64,000 bases of DNA from Caballeronia sordidicola (GCF_000729995.1 NZ_JNFG01000007.1:215641-279640), one strand, 5' to 3'; shown: positions 46,682 to 55,844, counted from the stretch's first letter. The notes: generated by a model not told the origin, from the sequence alone. Made by a program: numbers and translations.

Positions 46682-47623
46682 ATGTTGAAAAGAAGACTCA
46701 TCGGTGTCGTAGTCGGCGTTGGCGCGCTCATTGGCGGGACGAGTCTGGTGCGCGCGGACGAACCTTATATTCCGCTTATTTCGAAAGGCTTCCAGCACCA
46801 GTTCTGGCAGGCCGTCAAATCCGGCGCGGAACAATCGGCGAAGGCGCAGAACGTCCGGATCTCCTTCGAGGGTCCGGAAACCGAAGCCATGGTCGATAAA
46901 CAAATCGACATGCTCTCGGCCGCGCTCGCCAAGAAGCCTCAGGCGCTCGGCATCGCTGCACTCGACAGCAAAGCGGCCATTCCGCTCCTGAAGCGGGCGC
47001 AGGCCGCGAAGATACCGGTCATCGCCTTCGACTCCGGCGTCGACAGCGACATTCCGCTCACGACTTGCGCAACGGACAACGTGGCCGCAGCGGCACTCGC
47101 CGCCGACAAAATGGCCGAGGCGGTCGGCAATGCCGGCGAGGTCGGCCTGATCGTGCACGACCAGACCAGCCGCACCGGCGTTGATCGCCGCGACGGCTTC
47201 CTGAACGAGATGAAATCAAAACATCCGAACATCAAGATCGTCTCGGTCCAGTATGGCGGCGGCGACCATCTGAAGTCGGCGGAAATCGCCAAGACGATGA
47301 TCCAGGCCAACCCCAATCTCAAGGGCATTTTCGGGGCGAATGAGGGGTCGGCGGAAGGCGCCGCGATCGGCGTCAAGGAATCGGGCAAGAAGCTCGTCCT
47401 GATTGGCTACGACTCCGGCAAGGAGCAAAAGGAGGACATCAATTCAGGTTTGATGGCCGGCGCCATTACGCAGAACCCGGTCGGCATCGGCAAATGCGTC
47501 GTCGACTCTGCTGTGAAGGCGTTGAAGGGCGAGACGCTGCCCAAGAAAGTCGACACGGGCTTTTACTGGTACGACAAGAGCAATATGAACGATCCCAAGA
47601 TCGCCGCCGTGCTCTACGATTGA
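46682..47623 (+). CDS. Periplasmic sugar-binding protein (RbsB family)
   Basis: A 313-residue Peripla_BP_4 protein. It has a signal peptide (LKRRLIGVVVGVGALIGG, cut near VRADE at residue 24), and an AGGAGGAG site before ATG 46682. The mature protein begins YIPLISKGFQHQFWQAV, where other family members have 'K..NPFF', and contains GANEGSAEGAAIGV in the hinge/ligand area. It binds the sugar for the importer at 43999-46560. Fucose is suggested by the next gene only. Confidence 0.9.
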   Translation: MLKRRLIGVVVGVGALIGGTSLVRADEPYIPLISKGFQHQFWQAVKSGAEQSAKAQNVRISFEGPETEAMVDKQIDMLSAALAKKPQALGIAALDSKAAIPLLKRAQAAKIPVIAFDSGVDSDIPLTTCATDNVAAAALAADKMAEAVGNAGEVGLIVHDQTSRTGVDRRDGFLNEMKSKHPNIKIVSVQYGGGDHLKSAEIAKTMIQANPNLKGIFGANEGSAEGAAIGVKESGKKLVLIGYDSGKEQKEDINSGLMAGAITQNPVGIGKCVVDSAVKALKGETLPKKVDTGFYWYDKSNMNDPKIAAVLYD

Positions 47624-47726
47624 TCTTCGCTGCCAAAGACAGGGGCGCGGTTTGTTTCGACGCCACGGCCCTGTTTCGATTCATACGCGCAAGTCGATAG
47701 CTGTCGAAGAAGAGGAGGAGCTTCAG

Positions 47727-49025
47727 ATGACCACCATCACCAAGCTGTCCGTCCGGGACATCCGGTTTCCGACCTCGCGTTCACTCGACGGCTCCGATGC
47801 AATGAACGCCGCGCCGGATTACTCCGCCACCTACGTGACGCTCGAAACCGATTCGCCCAAAGGATTCACAGGCCATGGCCTGACCTTCACCATTGGGCGC
47901 GGCAACGAGATCTGCGTGAGTGCGGTAAAGGCGATTGCTCCGCTGGTCATTGGCAAGACGCTCGAGGATATCGCCGCGAACATGGGCGCTTTCTGGCGCG
48001 CGCTGACATCGGACAGCCAGTTGCGCTGGATTGGTCCGGACAAGGGCGCAATTCATCTGGCAACGGCGGCTATTGTTAATGCGGCCTGGGACCTGTGGGC
48101 CAAGGCGGAAGGCAAGCCGGTGTGGAAACTGCTCGTCGACATGAGCCCCGAAGAGCTCGTGCGTTGCCTCGATTTCCGCTACGTGACCGATGCGATCACG
48201 CCGCAAGAAGCCATCGCCATGCTGCACCGCCATGCAAAGACCCGGGGCGAGCGTGAAAAGGAGATGCTGGCGCAGGGCTATCCGGCCTACACGACGTCGG
48301 CCGGCTGGCTCGGCTACGACGACGACAAGATCCGCCGGCTTGCCCGTGAAGGCGTCGCGCAGGGCTGGACGCACTTCAAGCAGAAGGTGGGCGGCAATCT
48401 AGACGAAGACATGCGTCGAGCCCGTATCCTGCGCGAAGAAATCGGCGAAAACCGCAAGCTGATGATGGATGCGAACCAGGTATGGGATGTCGATGAAGCG
48501 GTCTCGAACATGCGGCGCCTGGCGCAATTCGATCCGTGGTGGATCGAGGAACCCACGAGTCCCGACGACATTCTCGGCCACGCCGCCATCCGCCAGCGGA
48601 TTCGGCCAATCGGCGTCGCGACGGGCGAGCATTGCCAGAACCGGGTGATGTTCAAGCAATTACTGCAGGCGCAGGCCATCGACTTCTGCCAAATCGATAG
48701 CTGCCGCCTGGGCGGTCTGAACGAAGTGATCGTCGTCCTGCTGATGGCGGCCAAATTCGGCGTGCCCGTGTGCCCGCATGCGGGCGGCGTCGGCTTGTGC
48801 GAGTACGTCCAGCACATTTCGCTGTTCGACTATATTTGCGTGTCGGCGACGCTGGAAAACCGGGTGCTCGAGTACGTGGATCATCTGCATGAGCATTTCG
48901 TCGATCCGGTCGTGATCCGAAACGGCCGTTATATGCCGCCGCAACTTCCCGGATATAGCATCGAAATGCACGCGGCATCGCTCGATCAACATGACTTTCC
49001 CGAGGGGGCGGCCTGGCGGAGCTGA
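47727..49025 (+). CDS. L-fuconate dehydratase (enolase superfamily)
   Basis: A 432-residue enzyme dehydrating L-fuconate to 2-keto-3-deoxy-L-fuconate in the non-phosphorylating L-fucose pathway. It opens DIRFPTSRSLDGSDAMN and continues FTIGRGNE, SQLRWIGPDKG and GYPAYTTSAGWLGY, which match what I recall of FucD from Xanthomonas. Active-site elements: FKQKVGG (KxK pair), MDANQ, IEEPTSPDD and GEHCQNR (three metal-binding acids), and PHAGGVGLCE with the catalytic His. GAGGAGGAG precedes ATG 47727. The other pathway enzymes (fucose dehydrogenase, lactonase, KDF enzymes) are not in the window. Confidence 0.92.
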   Translation: MTTITKLSVRDIRFPTSRSLDGSDAMNAAPDYSATYVTLETDSPKGFTGHGLTFTIGRGNEICVSAVKAIAPLVIGKTLEDIAANMGAFWRALTSDSQLRWIGPDKGAIHLATAAIVNAAWDLWAKAEGKPVWKLLVDMSPEELVRCLDFRYVTDAITPQEAIAMLHRHAKTRGEREKEMLAQGYPAYTTSAGWLGYDDDKIRRLAREGVAQGWTHFKQKVGGNLDEDMRRARILREEIGENRKLMMDANQVWDVDEAVSNMRRLAQFDPWWIEEPTSPDDILGHAAIRQRIRPIGVATGEHCQNRVMFKQLLQAQAIDFCQIDSCRLGGLNEVIVVLLMAAKFGVPVCPHAGGVGLCEYVQHISLFDYICVSATLENRVLEYVDHLHEHFVDPVVIRNGRYMPPQLPGYSIEMHAASLDQHDFPEGAAWRS

Positions 49026-49199
49026 GACGCTTTGGGGATTGTTCGGCCGCCTCGTGCGCATCGAAAATGTCTGGCAATGTCATGCGAACTCGCTTCGACA
49101 CAAGGCCGGAGTCCACCCTGTACCACGACACGTTTTTACGACTACCATAGTCGGCGCTCATCGAAGCCGGGTGAGGAACAGCGTGAATGAGCCAGGTAT

Positions 49200-50282
49200 A
49201 TGCCCTCGAGCACCCTCTTCGACGAACCCAATCCAACCATCCTGTGGCGGCGCCTGGTGTGGCCATGGGCCGGATTCTGGCTGCTCATGCTGGCTGTCGG
49301 GATTCAGGAAACCCTGTGGACAGGCAAACCGCAGTTCTGGCGCCCGCTCGTCAACACCGGCTCCTCGGCGCTTGCAGCCACCGTGCTGATTGCGGTGCAG
49401 GTAAGGCGCGGGAGCCGACGCAATCGTTTTCTCAACCAGCCCCTGCAATGGTTTCTTCGCACCTGGGCGTCGATGCCGCTGCAAATGGTCGCTTACATCG
49501 CTGCAATGTATGCGTTGCGGATCGGCGTCTACGCACTGGCGGGCGCCACGTACCCGCATGGCCCGTGGGTCGAAGTGATGGCCTACGAAGCGACAAGCTT
49601 CATCGTGTTCTATGCGTTGTTCATCGGCATCTCTTTCGGCGTTCGGTCCTACGGGGCGTGGGTCGACGAGCGGTTGGCCGTCGAAAAACAGGCGAACCTG
49701 GCGAAGCAGGCCCAACTCGCCCAGCTGACACAGCAACTGCAACCGCACTTTCTGTTTAACGCGCTGAACACCGTTTCATCGCTGATCCACAGCGACCCCG
49801 ACGCAGCCGACATCCTGCTCACCCGTCTGGCGACATTGTTGCGCGCCGCCACCGACGCGAGCCAGCGCCCCGAACAATCACTCGCCGATGAACTGACGCT
49901 GCTTCACGCCTATGCGGACATCATGGTCCAGCGTTTCGCCGATCGCGTCCGGATTTCATGGGAAATCGATGCCAACGCACAGGATTGCCGCGTCCCCACG
50001 CTCGGACTTCAACCGCTGCTGGAAAACTGCTTCCACCATGTCGTCGAAAAACGCAGCGCGTTGACGCACATCGCTATACGCATCACGCGTAGCGTGAGCC
50101 GGCTGCAGATCGAGATTGAGGATGACGGAGATCTGCAGAGCCTTCCTGACAAGCGCGGCGTGGGTCTTGGCAACCTCGAGCGCCGTCTGCAATCGTTGTA
50201 CGGCACGCAGGCGAGTCTCGAATTGCGATTGCGATCTGGCGGTGGCCTGATCGTTGGGGTGAGCCTGCCGTGCGCGCACTGA
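49200..50282 (+). CDS. LytS/YehU-type sensor histidine kinase
   Basis: A 360-residue kinase. Four hydrophobic segments (about residues 20-35, 50-65, 88-115 and 128-152) anchor the N-terminus. The His_kinase domain starts with LTQQLQPHFLFNALNTVSSL, where the histidine in QPHFLFN is phosphorylated, and the C-terminal ATPase has DDGDLQSLPDKRGVGLGNLE. It overlaps the regulator gene by 13 bases. The pair resembles AlgZ/AlgR or LytS/LytR. The stimulus is unknown. Confidence 0.9.
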   Translation: MPSSTLFDEPNPTILWRRLVWPWAGFWLLMLAVGIQETLWTGKPQFWRPLVNTGSSALAATVLIAVQVRRGSRRNRFLNQPLQWFLRTWASMPLQMVAYIAAMYALRIGVYALAGATYPHGPWVEVMAYEATSFIVFYALFIGISFGVRSYGAWVDERLAVEKQANLAKQAQLAQLTQQLQPHFLFNALNTVSSLIHSDPDAADILLTRLATLLRAATDASQRPEQSLADELTLLHAYADIMVQRFADRVRISWEIDANAQDCRVPTLGLQPLLENCFHHVVEKRSALTHIAIRITRSVSRLQIEIEDDGDLQSLPDKRGVGLGNLERRLQSLYGTQASLELRLRSGGGLIVGVSLPCAH

Positions 50283-50974
50283 TTGTGGACGACGAGGCAC
50301 TCGCACGCAGCAAGCTGCTGCGCATGCTTCAGGCGTTTCCCGATATCGAGGTGATAGGCGAAGCCGCCGACGGTGCAGCAGCGCTGACGCTAGCTGCGCA
50401 GTTGCAGCCCGACGTGATCTTCCTCGACGTACAGATGCCCGAAATCGACGGTTTCGACGTGGCGGCCTCGCTGCCGGACGACGCTCCAGCGCTGGTATTC
50501 GTGACCGCGTTCGACCAGTATGCGGTGCGGGCATTCGACGCCCAGGCAGCCGATTACCTGTTGAAACCGGTCGAGCCGGAGCGCCTCGCACGCACCGTGC
50601 TGCGCTTGCGAGGCGCCGTCCGCGGTGCGGTTCGCCCGAGCGTCGGCATGCCCGCGCATCTGATAGTCGCCGATCGCGGGACAACGCATGTGGTGCGCTG
50701 CGTGGATATCGAATGGCTGGAGGCTGCCGACAACTACGTCAACCTCCATCTCCCCGGGCGAAGCCTGCTGATACGACGCACGCTGGCCGCCTTGCTCAAT
50801 GACCTCGCTCCCGCATTTGTCCGCACGCACCGAGGCGCCGCGGTGGCGCTGGCCGCCGTGCTCGCCGTGCGGCCACGGGGAAAAGGCGATGCGACAGTCC
50901 TGCTGCGCAGCGGCGCCGAGGTGCCCTGCAGCCGGCAGCATCGGGAAACTTTGATGCAACGGCTGCGGCCCTAG
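50270..50974 (+). CDS. LytTR-family response regulator (AlgR/LytR type)
   Basis: A 234-residue regulator: receiver domain about 1-118 with acidic pocket VDDE, phosphoacceptor in FLDVQMPEIDG and FVTAFDQYAV plus Lys in LLKPVEP; then a LytTR DNA-binding domain (about 130-232) with DIEWLEAADNYVNLH, and FVRTHRGAAVAL. Starts at GTG 50270 inside the kinase gene, giving tight coupling. Targets unknown; the next gene, a fatty acid hydroxylase family protein, is a possibility. Confidence 0.9.
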   Translation: MRALIVDDEALARSKLLRMLQAFPDIEVIGEAADGAAALTLAAQLQPDVIFLDVQMPEIDGFDVAASLPDDAPALVFVTAFDQYAVRAFDAQAADYLLKPVEPERLARTVLRLRGAVRGAVRPSVGMPAHLIVADRGTTHVVRCVDIEWLEAADNYVNLHLPGRSLLIRRTLAALLNDLAPAFVRTHRGAAVALAAVLAVRPRGKGDATVLLRSGAEVPCSRQHRETLMQRLRP

Positions 50975-51068
50975 CGCCGCGCGCCCCATCTGCCCCACGG
51001 CAGACCCGGTTCATCCCACATCGATTGCGGCTCGATGGACGTCAACTTACGCTGGCTGGAATCACCCT

Positions 51069-51986
51069 ATGGATGGTCCGGCCATGGCTGCATTGCTCAC
51101 CCTGCTCAAATACGCAAACGTCCTGATCCTCGTCGCTTCATTGATCGAGGCTGTGGTGCTTACCATTCGACGCGGCTATGACTGGAAGGCAACTGGTGTG
51201 TCCGTGTCGGACTTTCTCTTTCGTGAATATCCATTGCACTGGATACTGCCGCTCGCGTTCTGGAACGAAGGGATGAACTGGTTCTGGCGGCACAGGCTCT
51301 GGACTTTGCCGATGAATCATTGGAGCGGATGGCTGGCGTGTTTCATTGGTCAGGAGTTCTGCTATTACTGGTACCACCGTGCGGCGCATCGGACGCGTTG
51401 GTTCTGGTGCACCCACGCCGTCCACCATTCGCCGAACCAGTTGAACCTCAGCGCCGCGTACCGTATTGGCTGGACTGGCCGTCTTACAGGATCGCTGCTG
51501 TTTTTCGTGCTCGCGCCGCTATTCGGCATGCCGCCCCAGATCGTGCTGATGCTGCTTTCGCTCAACCTGCTCTACCAGTTCTGGCTGCACGTAACCTGGA
51601 TTCCACGGCTCGGGCCGCTTGAATGGATTCTCAACACGCCTTCTGCGCACCGCGTGCATCACGCATCCAACCTCGACTACCTTGATGGAAACTATGGCGG
51701 AGTGCTGATCGTGTTCGATCGGCTATTTGGTACCTACATCGCGGAAAAACGCACCGTGCCGTGTCGCTTCGGTCTGGTCCAGCCGATGATGACCTACAAC
51801 TTGCTGACTATCGAGTTCGAACACTGGCGAGCGTTCTTGCGCGATCTTTTATCAGCGCGTTCGATAGGCGAGGCGTGTGGCTATGCAATCAATCCGCCCG
51901 GCTGGCGACCCGATAACAAAGGGGAAACTACCGAAGATCTAAGGCGCCGTGCTGTTCAACAGTCGTTCATAGCGGGACAACAATAG
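51069..51986 (+). CDS. Sterol desaturase / fatty acid hydroxylase family membrane protein
   Basis: A 305-residue di-iron membrane oxidase. Histidine boxes are HRAAH near 112-116, HAVHH near 125-129 and HRVHH near 203-207, in the normal order; several hydrophobic segments flank them. Bacterial members hydroxylate or desaturate lipids, hopanoid or carotenoid-like substrates. It follows the two-component genes by 94 bases on the same strand. The substrate is not evident. Confidence 0.9.
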   Translation: MDGPAMAALLTLLKYANVLILVASLIEAVVLTIRRGYDWKATGVSVSDFLFREYPLHWILPLAFWNEGMNWFWRHRLWTLPMNHWSGWLACFIGQEFCYYWYHRAAHRTRWFWCTHAVHHSPNQLNLSAAYRIGWTGRLTGSLLFFVLAPLFGMPPQIVLMLLSLNLLYQFWLHVTWIPRLGPLEWILNTPSAHRVHHASNLDYLDGNYGGVLIVFDRLFGTYIAEKRTVPCRFGLVQPMMTYNLLTIEFEHWRAFLRDLLSARSIGEACGYAINPPGWRPDNKGETTEDLRRRAVQQSFIAGQQ

Positions 51987-52273
51987 GCGCTAAACAGCGC
52001 GGCGGTGCAATCGGTGGCGACGTTCAAGGACTAGCGAGGCGCGCCATCGCGGTTTGGCCGGCGACCTGCCGGCGGACTCGAAGAGATAAACGACCGTTGA
52101 CTGCGCTGGAGGAGCTGCCGCGGGTGGTTTCCTGGCCGCACAGTGCCCGTGCTGCATTGCATGAAACCTGACGGTGCCGGTCCCGCGGGTTCGGTATTCG
52201 CTGCGGGCCTTGCTTGCGCGCACTTGGTGAACTAGATTTTCATTGAGAGAGGCATCAGGCGGGAGGGACGGCC

Positions 52274-52696
52274 ATGGAACTGAGCGTAGAACGCGTCGAT
52301 GTCTGGGCAGCGACCATCGAGGACAAACCGGGCGGACTGGCGCAAGTATTAAGCGCTTTACGCGATGCTGCCGTGGACTTGCAGTTCGTCGTCGCGCGAC
52401 GCACGCCGGAAGCACCGGATAAGGGCGTCGTTTTTGTCGCACCGCTGCAGGGGGAACGGGAGATCCGCGCCGCGACACAGGTGGGATTCAGCATCACAAC
52501 GAGCCTTTACTCCGTCCGTGTAATGGGTTTGGACCAGTTGGGGGCCATTGCGCAAATGTCCCAGATGCTGGCAGACGAGGGGATCAACCTCCGCGGTTTA
52601 TCCGCCGCTGTACTCGGCACACAGTTCATTGCTTATCTCGCCATCGACTCGTTGGATGACGCCGAAAAAGCGGTGGATATTCTTCAGAGGGCCTGA
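52274..52696 (+). CDS. Tandem ACT-domain protein
   Basis: A 140-residue protein built of two ACT units: residues about 8-68 (ATIEDKPGGLAQVLSAL) and 75-138 (LDQLGAIAQMSQMLADEGIN). ACT domains bind amino acids and regulate enzymes, but stand-alone versions have unknown partners. CGGGAGGGACGGCC lies before ATG 52274. No adjacent biosynthetic gene suggests a role. Confidence 0.85.
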   Translation: MELSVERVDVWAATIEDKPGGLAQVLSALRDAAVDLQFVVARRTPEAPDKGVVFVAPLQGEREIRAATQVGFSITTSLYSVRVMGLDQLGAIAQMSQMLADEGINLRGLSAAVLGTQFIAYLAIDSLDDAEKAVDILQRA

Positions 52697-52861
52697 AGCG
52701 CGCGTGTCGGCCCACGAGCGTTCTGTCACCGGCGATGGCTCGTCGGGCGACTCGGGGGAGTTCGGACGAGACAATTACGTCTGCCAGAAAGACTTTGCGG
52801 CCGGGTTTCAATCCGGCCAGAAGGATTCGTTCGCCCGAACTACTTCTCAGAGATTGCGACG

Positions 52862-53137
52862 TCAGGTTAAAAGCGTGCCTGCCATTGCAGCTTTCACACC
52901 GATGGTTCCCTTATCAACAATAGCCAGAAAAGCCGCTTTCGCTTCCTCTGTATCTCGATTCTGTCGAAAGGTCCGGTGAGCTTGGACGAGGCCCACGGTC
53001 CACGTCGCCAAGAGCAGACCAGCCGCCAGATGGGCGTCGAGATCCGTTGATTCTCGCCCTACGCATTCGCGTAGGGCAACCCCTACGACTTGCGCGAGCT
53101 CATCGCACAGGCCTCGTGCCGACAGCGTCCTAAACAA
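52862..53137 (-). pseudogene. TetR-family regulator, C-terminal remnant
   Basis: About 91 residues whose pattern (DELAQVVGVALREC, DLDAHLAAGLLLATW, AFLAIVDKG, GVKAAMAG) is that of the ligand-binding end of TetR proteins. A stop codon (TAG) lies three codons upstream of the first residue of the frame, and no helix-turn-helix half is found in any frame before it. It is therefore a decayed or truncated gene. Confidence 0.6.
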
Positions 53138-53260
53138 CAGTTGGCTCTACACAGCCACGCTCCGACATTCGCTGCCAGCGCCACGATCGCCAACAATTGC
53201 TCTCCAAAGCGGCGCACGGGAGTATCGTGTCCCACAGACTCAATGCACTAAGGAGGCCGC

Positions 53261-53671
53261 ATGAACGATACCCAACGACTCGCCGGCTTGCGCATCGTTT
53301 TGATCGTTGTGGGTCTGATCGCCGTGTTCGCGATCTGGCCGCTGATGTTCCTGTGGCCGTCCGGTTGGACGTGGCACAGCGGTCATTCCGACTACCCGCT
53401 GATGATCGTCGGCATCTACGCGACGCTCGGCGTGTTCCTGCTAATGGCATCGCGCGATCCGATGAAACATCTGAGCCTGATTTGGTTCACGGTGTGGTCG
53501 AGCGTCGTGCACGGCGCGATCATGGCCGTGCAGTCCTTCGGCGTCGAGATGGACGGGGCACGCCATGTCGGCCATTTATTCGGCGATGTACCCGCGTTGT
53601 TTATCGTCGCGGCGGCGCTGGCTTTTTTCACGCCGCGCGGCGACAAAGCGCGCACACATACGCCCCTCTAG
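53261..53671 (+). CDS. Small four-helix membrane protein (DUF6632-like)
   Basis: A 136-residue protein with hydrophobic segments near 10-32, 46-63, 73-92 and 106-124, a WHSGHSDYPLMIVGIY motif after the first helix and SSVVHGAIMAVQ in the third. It resembles the DUF6632 family as far as I can recall; no function is known. AGGAGG sits 10 bases before ATG 53261. It is isolated between the TetR remnant and a repeat-containing gap. Confidence 0.75.
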   Translation: MNDTQRLAGLRIVLIVVGLIAVFAIWPLMFLWPSGWTWHSGHSDYPLMIVGIYATLGVFLLMASRDPMKHLSLIWFTVWSSVVHGAIMAVQSFGVEMDGARHVGHLFGDVPALFIVAAALAFFTPRGDKARTHTPL

Positions 53672-53680
53672 CTTAGGTAG

Positions 53681-53730
53681 CCGAGATGTTGTGCGGCGCC
53701 CCAGTTAGTAAAACCGGCCATCTCATTTCG
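53681..53730. repeat. Intergenic repeat A, copy 1
   Basis: This 50-base stretch aligns without gaps to 54455-54504 at about 38 of 50 positions; the best-kept blocks are CAGTTAGT and ATTTCG. It lies right after the DUF6632-like gene. It looks like a decayed member of a dispersed non-coding repeat. Confidence 0.55.
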
Positions 53731-54069
53731 TCCGGCTTTTCGCAAACCGCTGTCACTGTCGAGACTTCCGCGTGACGGAGTCATTGAAAAGGCGAGCGGA
53801 CCGTGCCGTCGAAAGTGCGCAACTCCGAACGGACTCGCCCGGTCGTACATGACGAACGGGCGGACGGAGTTTGGCCATCTCCGATCGCCCGATTGATTGA
53901 AAGACCGGTCACTGCAATGGCTCATTTGCCGCCGGCATCGGCCAGTCCTCTTTACTGATTCTTATGCGCTACAGTTGCAAAGCGTATCCATCCAGCGATC
54001 AGTGAGCTGCGCCCGACGCTGCTCGACGGTCTTGCGCGTGTGACGTGAAGGCTAACGTGAGGTCGAGCC
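53731..54069. other. Intergenic region, no gene recognised
   Basis: About 340 bases following repeat A copy 1. Contains imperfect inverted stretches (such as GACCGGTC at 53902) but no coding frame or clear promoter. The cupin gene starts at 54070. Confidence 0.4.
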
Positions 54070-54402
54070 ATGCAACTTCAATCGGGTAACCTGTTCAGCT
54101 TCGAAGCGAAGCACGGCGGCGAAGAGCGCATCGACATGCTCATCACGGGGCAGCGCCTTAACGTGGAGCGGATCGTATCCATGGGACACACGAGTCCCGA
54201 AGGGTTCTGGTACGACGACTCGCGCGCCGAGTGGGTTGCACTGCTGTCGGGCGCAGCCGTGCTCGAGTTCGAAGACGACTCGACGCTGCACGACATGCGT
54301 CCCGGCGACTACGTGCTGATCGAGCCGCATTGCCGACATCGCGTTGCCTGGACGCATGCCAAAGAGCAAACCGTCTGGCTTGCGATCTATCACGAACGCT
54401 GA
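54070..54402 (+). CDS. Small cupin-domain protein
   Basis: A 110-residue single cupin: FWYDDSRAEWVALLSGAAVL near residues 46-65 (motif 1 region, partly lacking the usual His pair) and DMRPGDYVLIEPHCRHRVAW near 77-97 (motif 2, with metal-type His in PHCRHRV). A small sugar- or acid-binding or enzyme-like protein. GTGAGGTCG precedes ATG 54070. It is flanked on both sides by repeat A, so it may have moved as a unit. Confidence 0.8.
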   Translation: MQLQSGNLFSFEAKHGGEERIDMLITGQRLNVERIVSMGHTSPEGFWYDDSRAEWVALLSGAAVLEFEDDSTLHDMRPGDYVLIEPHCRHRVAWTHAKEQTVWLAIYHER

Positions 54403-54454
54403 ATCGAGCGCCGATTCATCCGTCGCATTTGTCCACCGTCGAGAGTTCAGAGCG

Positions 54455-54504
54455 CCGAGGTGTTGTCCAGGGCCGCAGTTAGTGAAAGTCGGCCTCTGAT
54501 TTCG
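54455..54504. repeat. Intergenic repeat A, copy 2
   Basis: Second copy of the 50-base element described at 53681; both are in the same orientation and enclose the cupin gene at 54070. The start is CCGAGGTGTTGTC and the end TCTGATTTCG. Confidence 0.55.
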
Positions 54505-55053
54505 CTCTCGGCCTGGGTTGGTAGCCGTGCGTAGTGGCGCTGACCTTTTATTTCCGAGTGCGGCCGGCATGAGGCGTTCGACCTCTACTCCTGGATCGTC
54601 GGCAGTTGACTCAAAGTCGAAGAAAATAGAGCGCGGATGGAATCGGTAATCATCAGAGACATTAGCGGATTCATTTTTTTGCAAGCCGTTATGCACGTTG
54701 CCCGAATGAAAACGTATTTTTCTTGAAATTCGATTGTAGCTTTCGAACTGAATGGATTCCCGATTCCGGACGAATTGGAGATACGTGCCGGCTCGCTCGC
54801 TATCGATTGGGGCTTGCGAGATTCATGCGGCGCAGTAGTTTGCATCCGCCAGTGGCCAGTTTCAAATGGTCATTCGCCGGCTTAACAATTGTTGCCTTGA
54901 CCAACGTTGGCCGTTATGCTGAACTCTATTCTTAACTGCTAGATGCAGAATGAATTTTACTGCGCGCTGGACTTGAAATCAGAAACAATGCAGTCCGTCT
55001 TTTTCGGAAATTACAATTCAATGTGATTCATTGGCTAAAGAGGTGTCAGGATA
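54505..55053. other. AT-rich intergenic region
   Basis: About 550 bases in which GC drops clearly from near 54600 onwards. Short frames on both strands lack recognisable products. It merges with the low-GC membrane protein gene at 55054 and may be one inserted segment with it. Confidence 0.4.
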
Positions 55054-55530
55054 ATGAAAGATAATCTTGGAACTGGCTTAATCGAAACAAAAGATGCCCC
55101 TGTTCTTGCAAAAATTGCGATCTTGATTTACTGGGTTGCGTCTTTACTGACTCTCTACCTTGTGATGCATGCTATTTTTACAGAGAAAATTATCAGAGAT
55201 TCAATTTCCGCGTCTAAAATTCCAGTCGATACCGTCCACATGCTAGTAATAGGGATTTTAGCAGCCGGCTTCGCGTTTGCTGTTCTACAAGTATTTTTGG
55301 CTTTTAAGTTAGCAACGCGAAAAAATTGGGCGCGAATTGTAGTGGCGATTATATCAACTCTGTTGGCAGCAGCGTTTATATACCAGGCATACCTATCATT
55401 TACTTACCACATCCCATTTTTCCCTGTATTAAAAAGTAGTTATTGGCTCATTGCCGAAGTAGTGGCTGCTTTGCTGTTGTTGCTGCCCAAAAGTAGGGGC
55501 TGGTTCTCGCCAAAGAAAGCGCGTGCTTGA
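55054..55530 (+). CDS. Small AT-rich membrane protein of unknown function
   Basis: A 158-residue protein with four membrane segments (about 20-42, 65-88, 97-118 and 127-146), a short acidic N-terminal tail and a basic C-terminus (KSRGWFSPKKARA). The layout looks like the small DoxX- or DUF2569-like polytopic families but I do not recognise it. GAGGTGTCAGG precedes the ATG. Codon use and GC are far lower than in neighbours, so it was probably acquired recently. Confidence 0.7.
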   Translation: MKDNLGTGLIETKDAPVLAKIAILIYWVASLLTLYLVMHAIFTEKIIRDSISASKIPVDTVHMLVIGILAAGFAFAVLQVFLAFKLATRKNWARIVVAIISTLLAAAFIYQAYLSFTYHIPFFPVLKSSYWLIAEVVAALLLLLPKSRGWFSPKKARA

Positions 55531-55561
55531 CGATCTGTGAAAGTAATATCAACTATCCAAG

Positions 55562-55795
55562 GTGCTCGCGCTGATCGAAGCGCGGCTTGCACAGAACGAC
55601 TATCTCGCTGGAAGCATGTTTACCGCGGCCGACATCATGAGCGTCTTTTCGCTCACCACGATGCGCCTGTTTCATCCTGTTGATCTCGCGACATATCCGA
55701 ACATACTGGAGTATCTTCAGCGCATCGGCAGACGGGCCGGATATCAGCGCGCGATGACAAAGGGCGATCCCGACTTGACGCAGATGCTGACATGA
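55562..55795 (+). pseudogene. Glutathione S-transferase, C-terminal remnant
   Basis: About 77 residues of the alpha-helical GST domain: RLAQNDYLAGSMFTAADIMS, which contains the N-capping box region of GST proteins, then YPNILEYLQRIGRRAGYQRA. A stop lies six codons before the frame begins and the upstream DNA is the AT-rich segment, so the thioredoxin-like half was lost, apparently by that insertion or by deletion. Confidence 0.7.
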
Positions 55796-55844
55796 CTTCG
55801 CGGCGGAAATCGCCCCTTATCCAACTTAGCTTTTGCGAGGACTT

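Noticed and set aside
52736..52861. Possible structured RNA between the ACT gene and the TetR remnant (repeated GTCCGGCC/GGCCGG-like words)
   Set aside because: Pairings are short and scattered, with no conserved loop or terminator.
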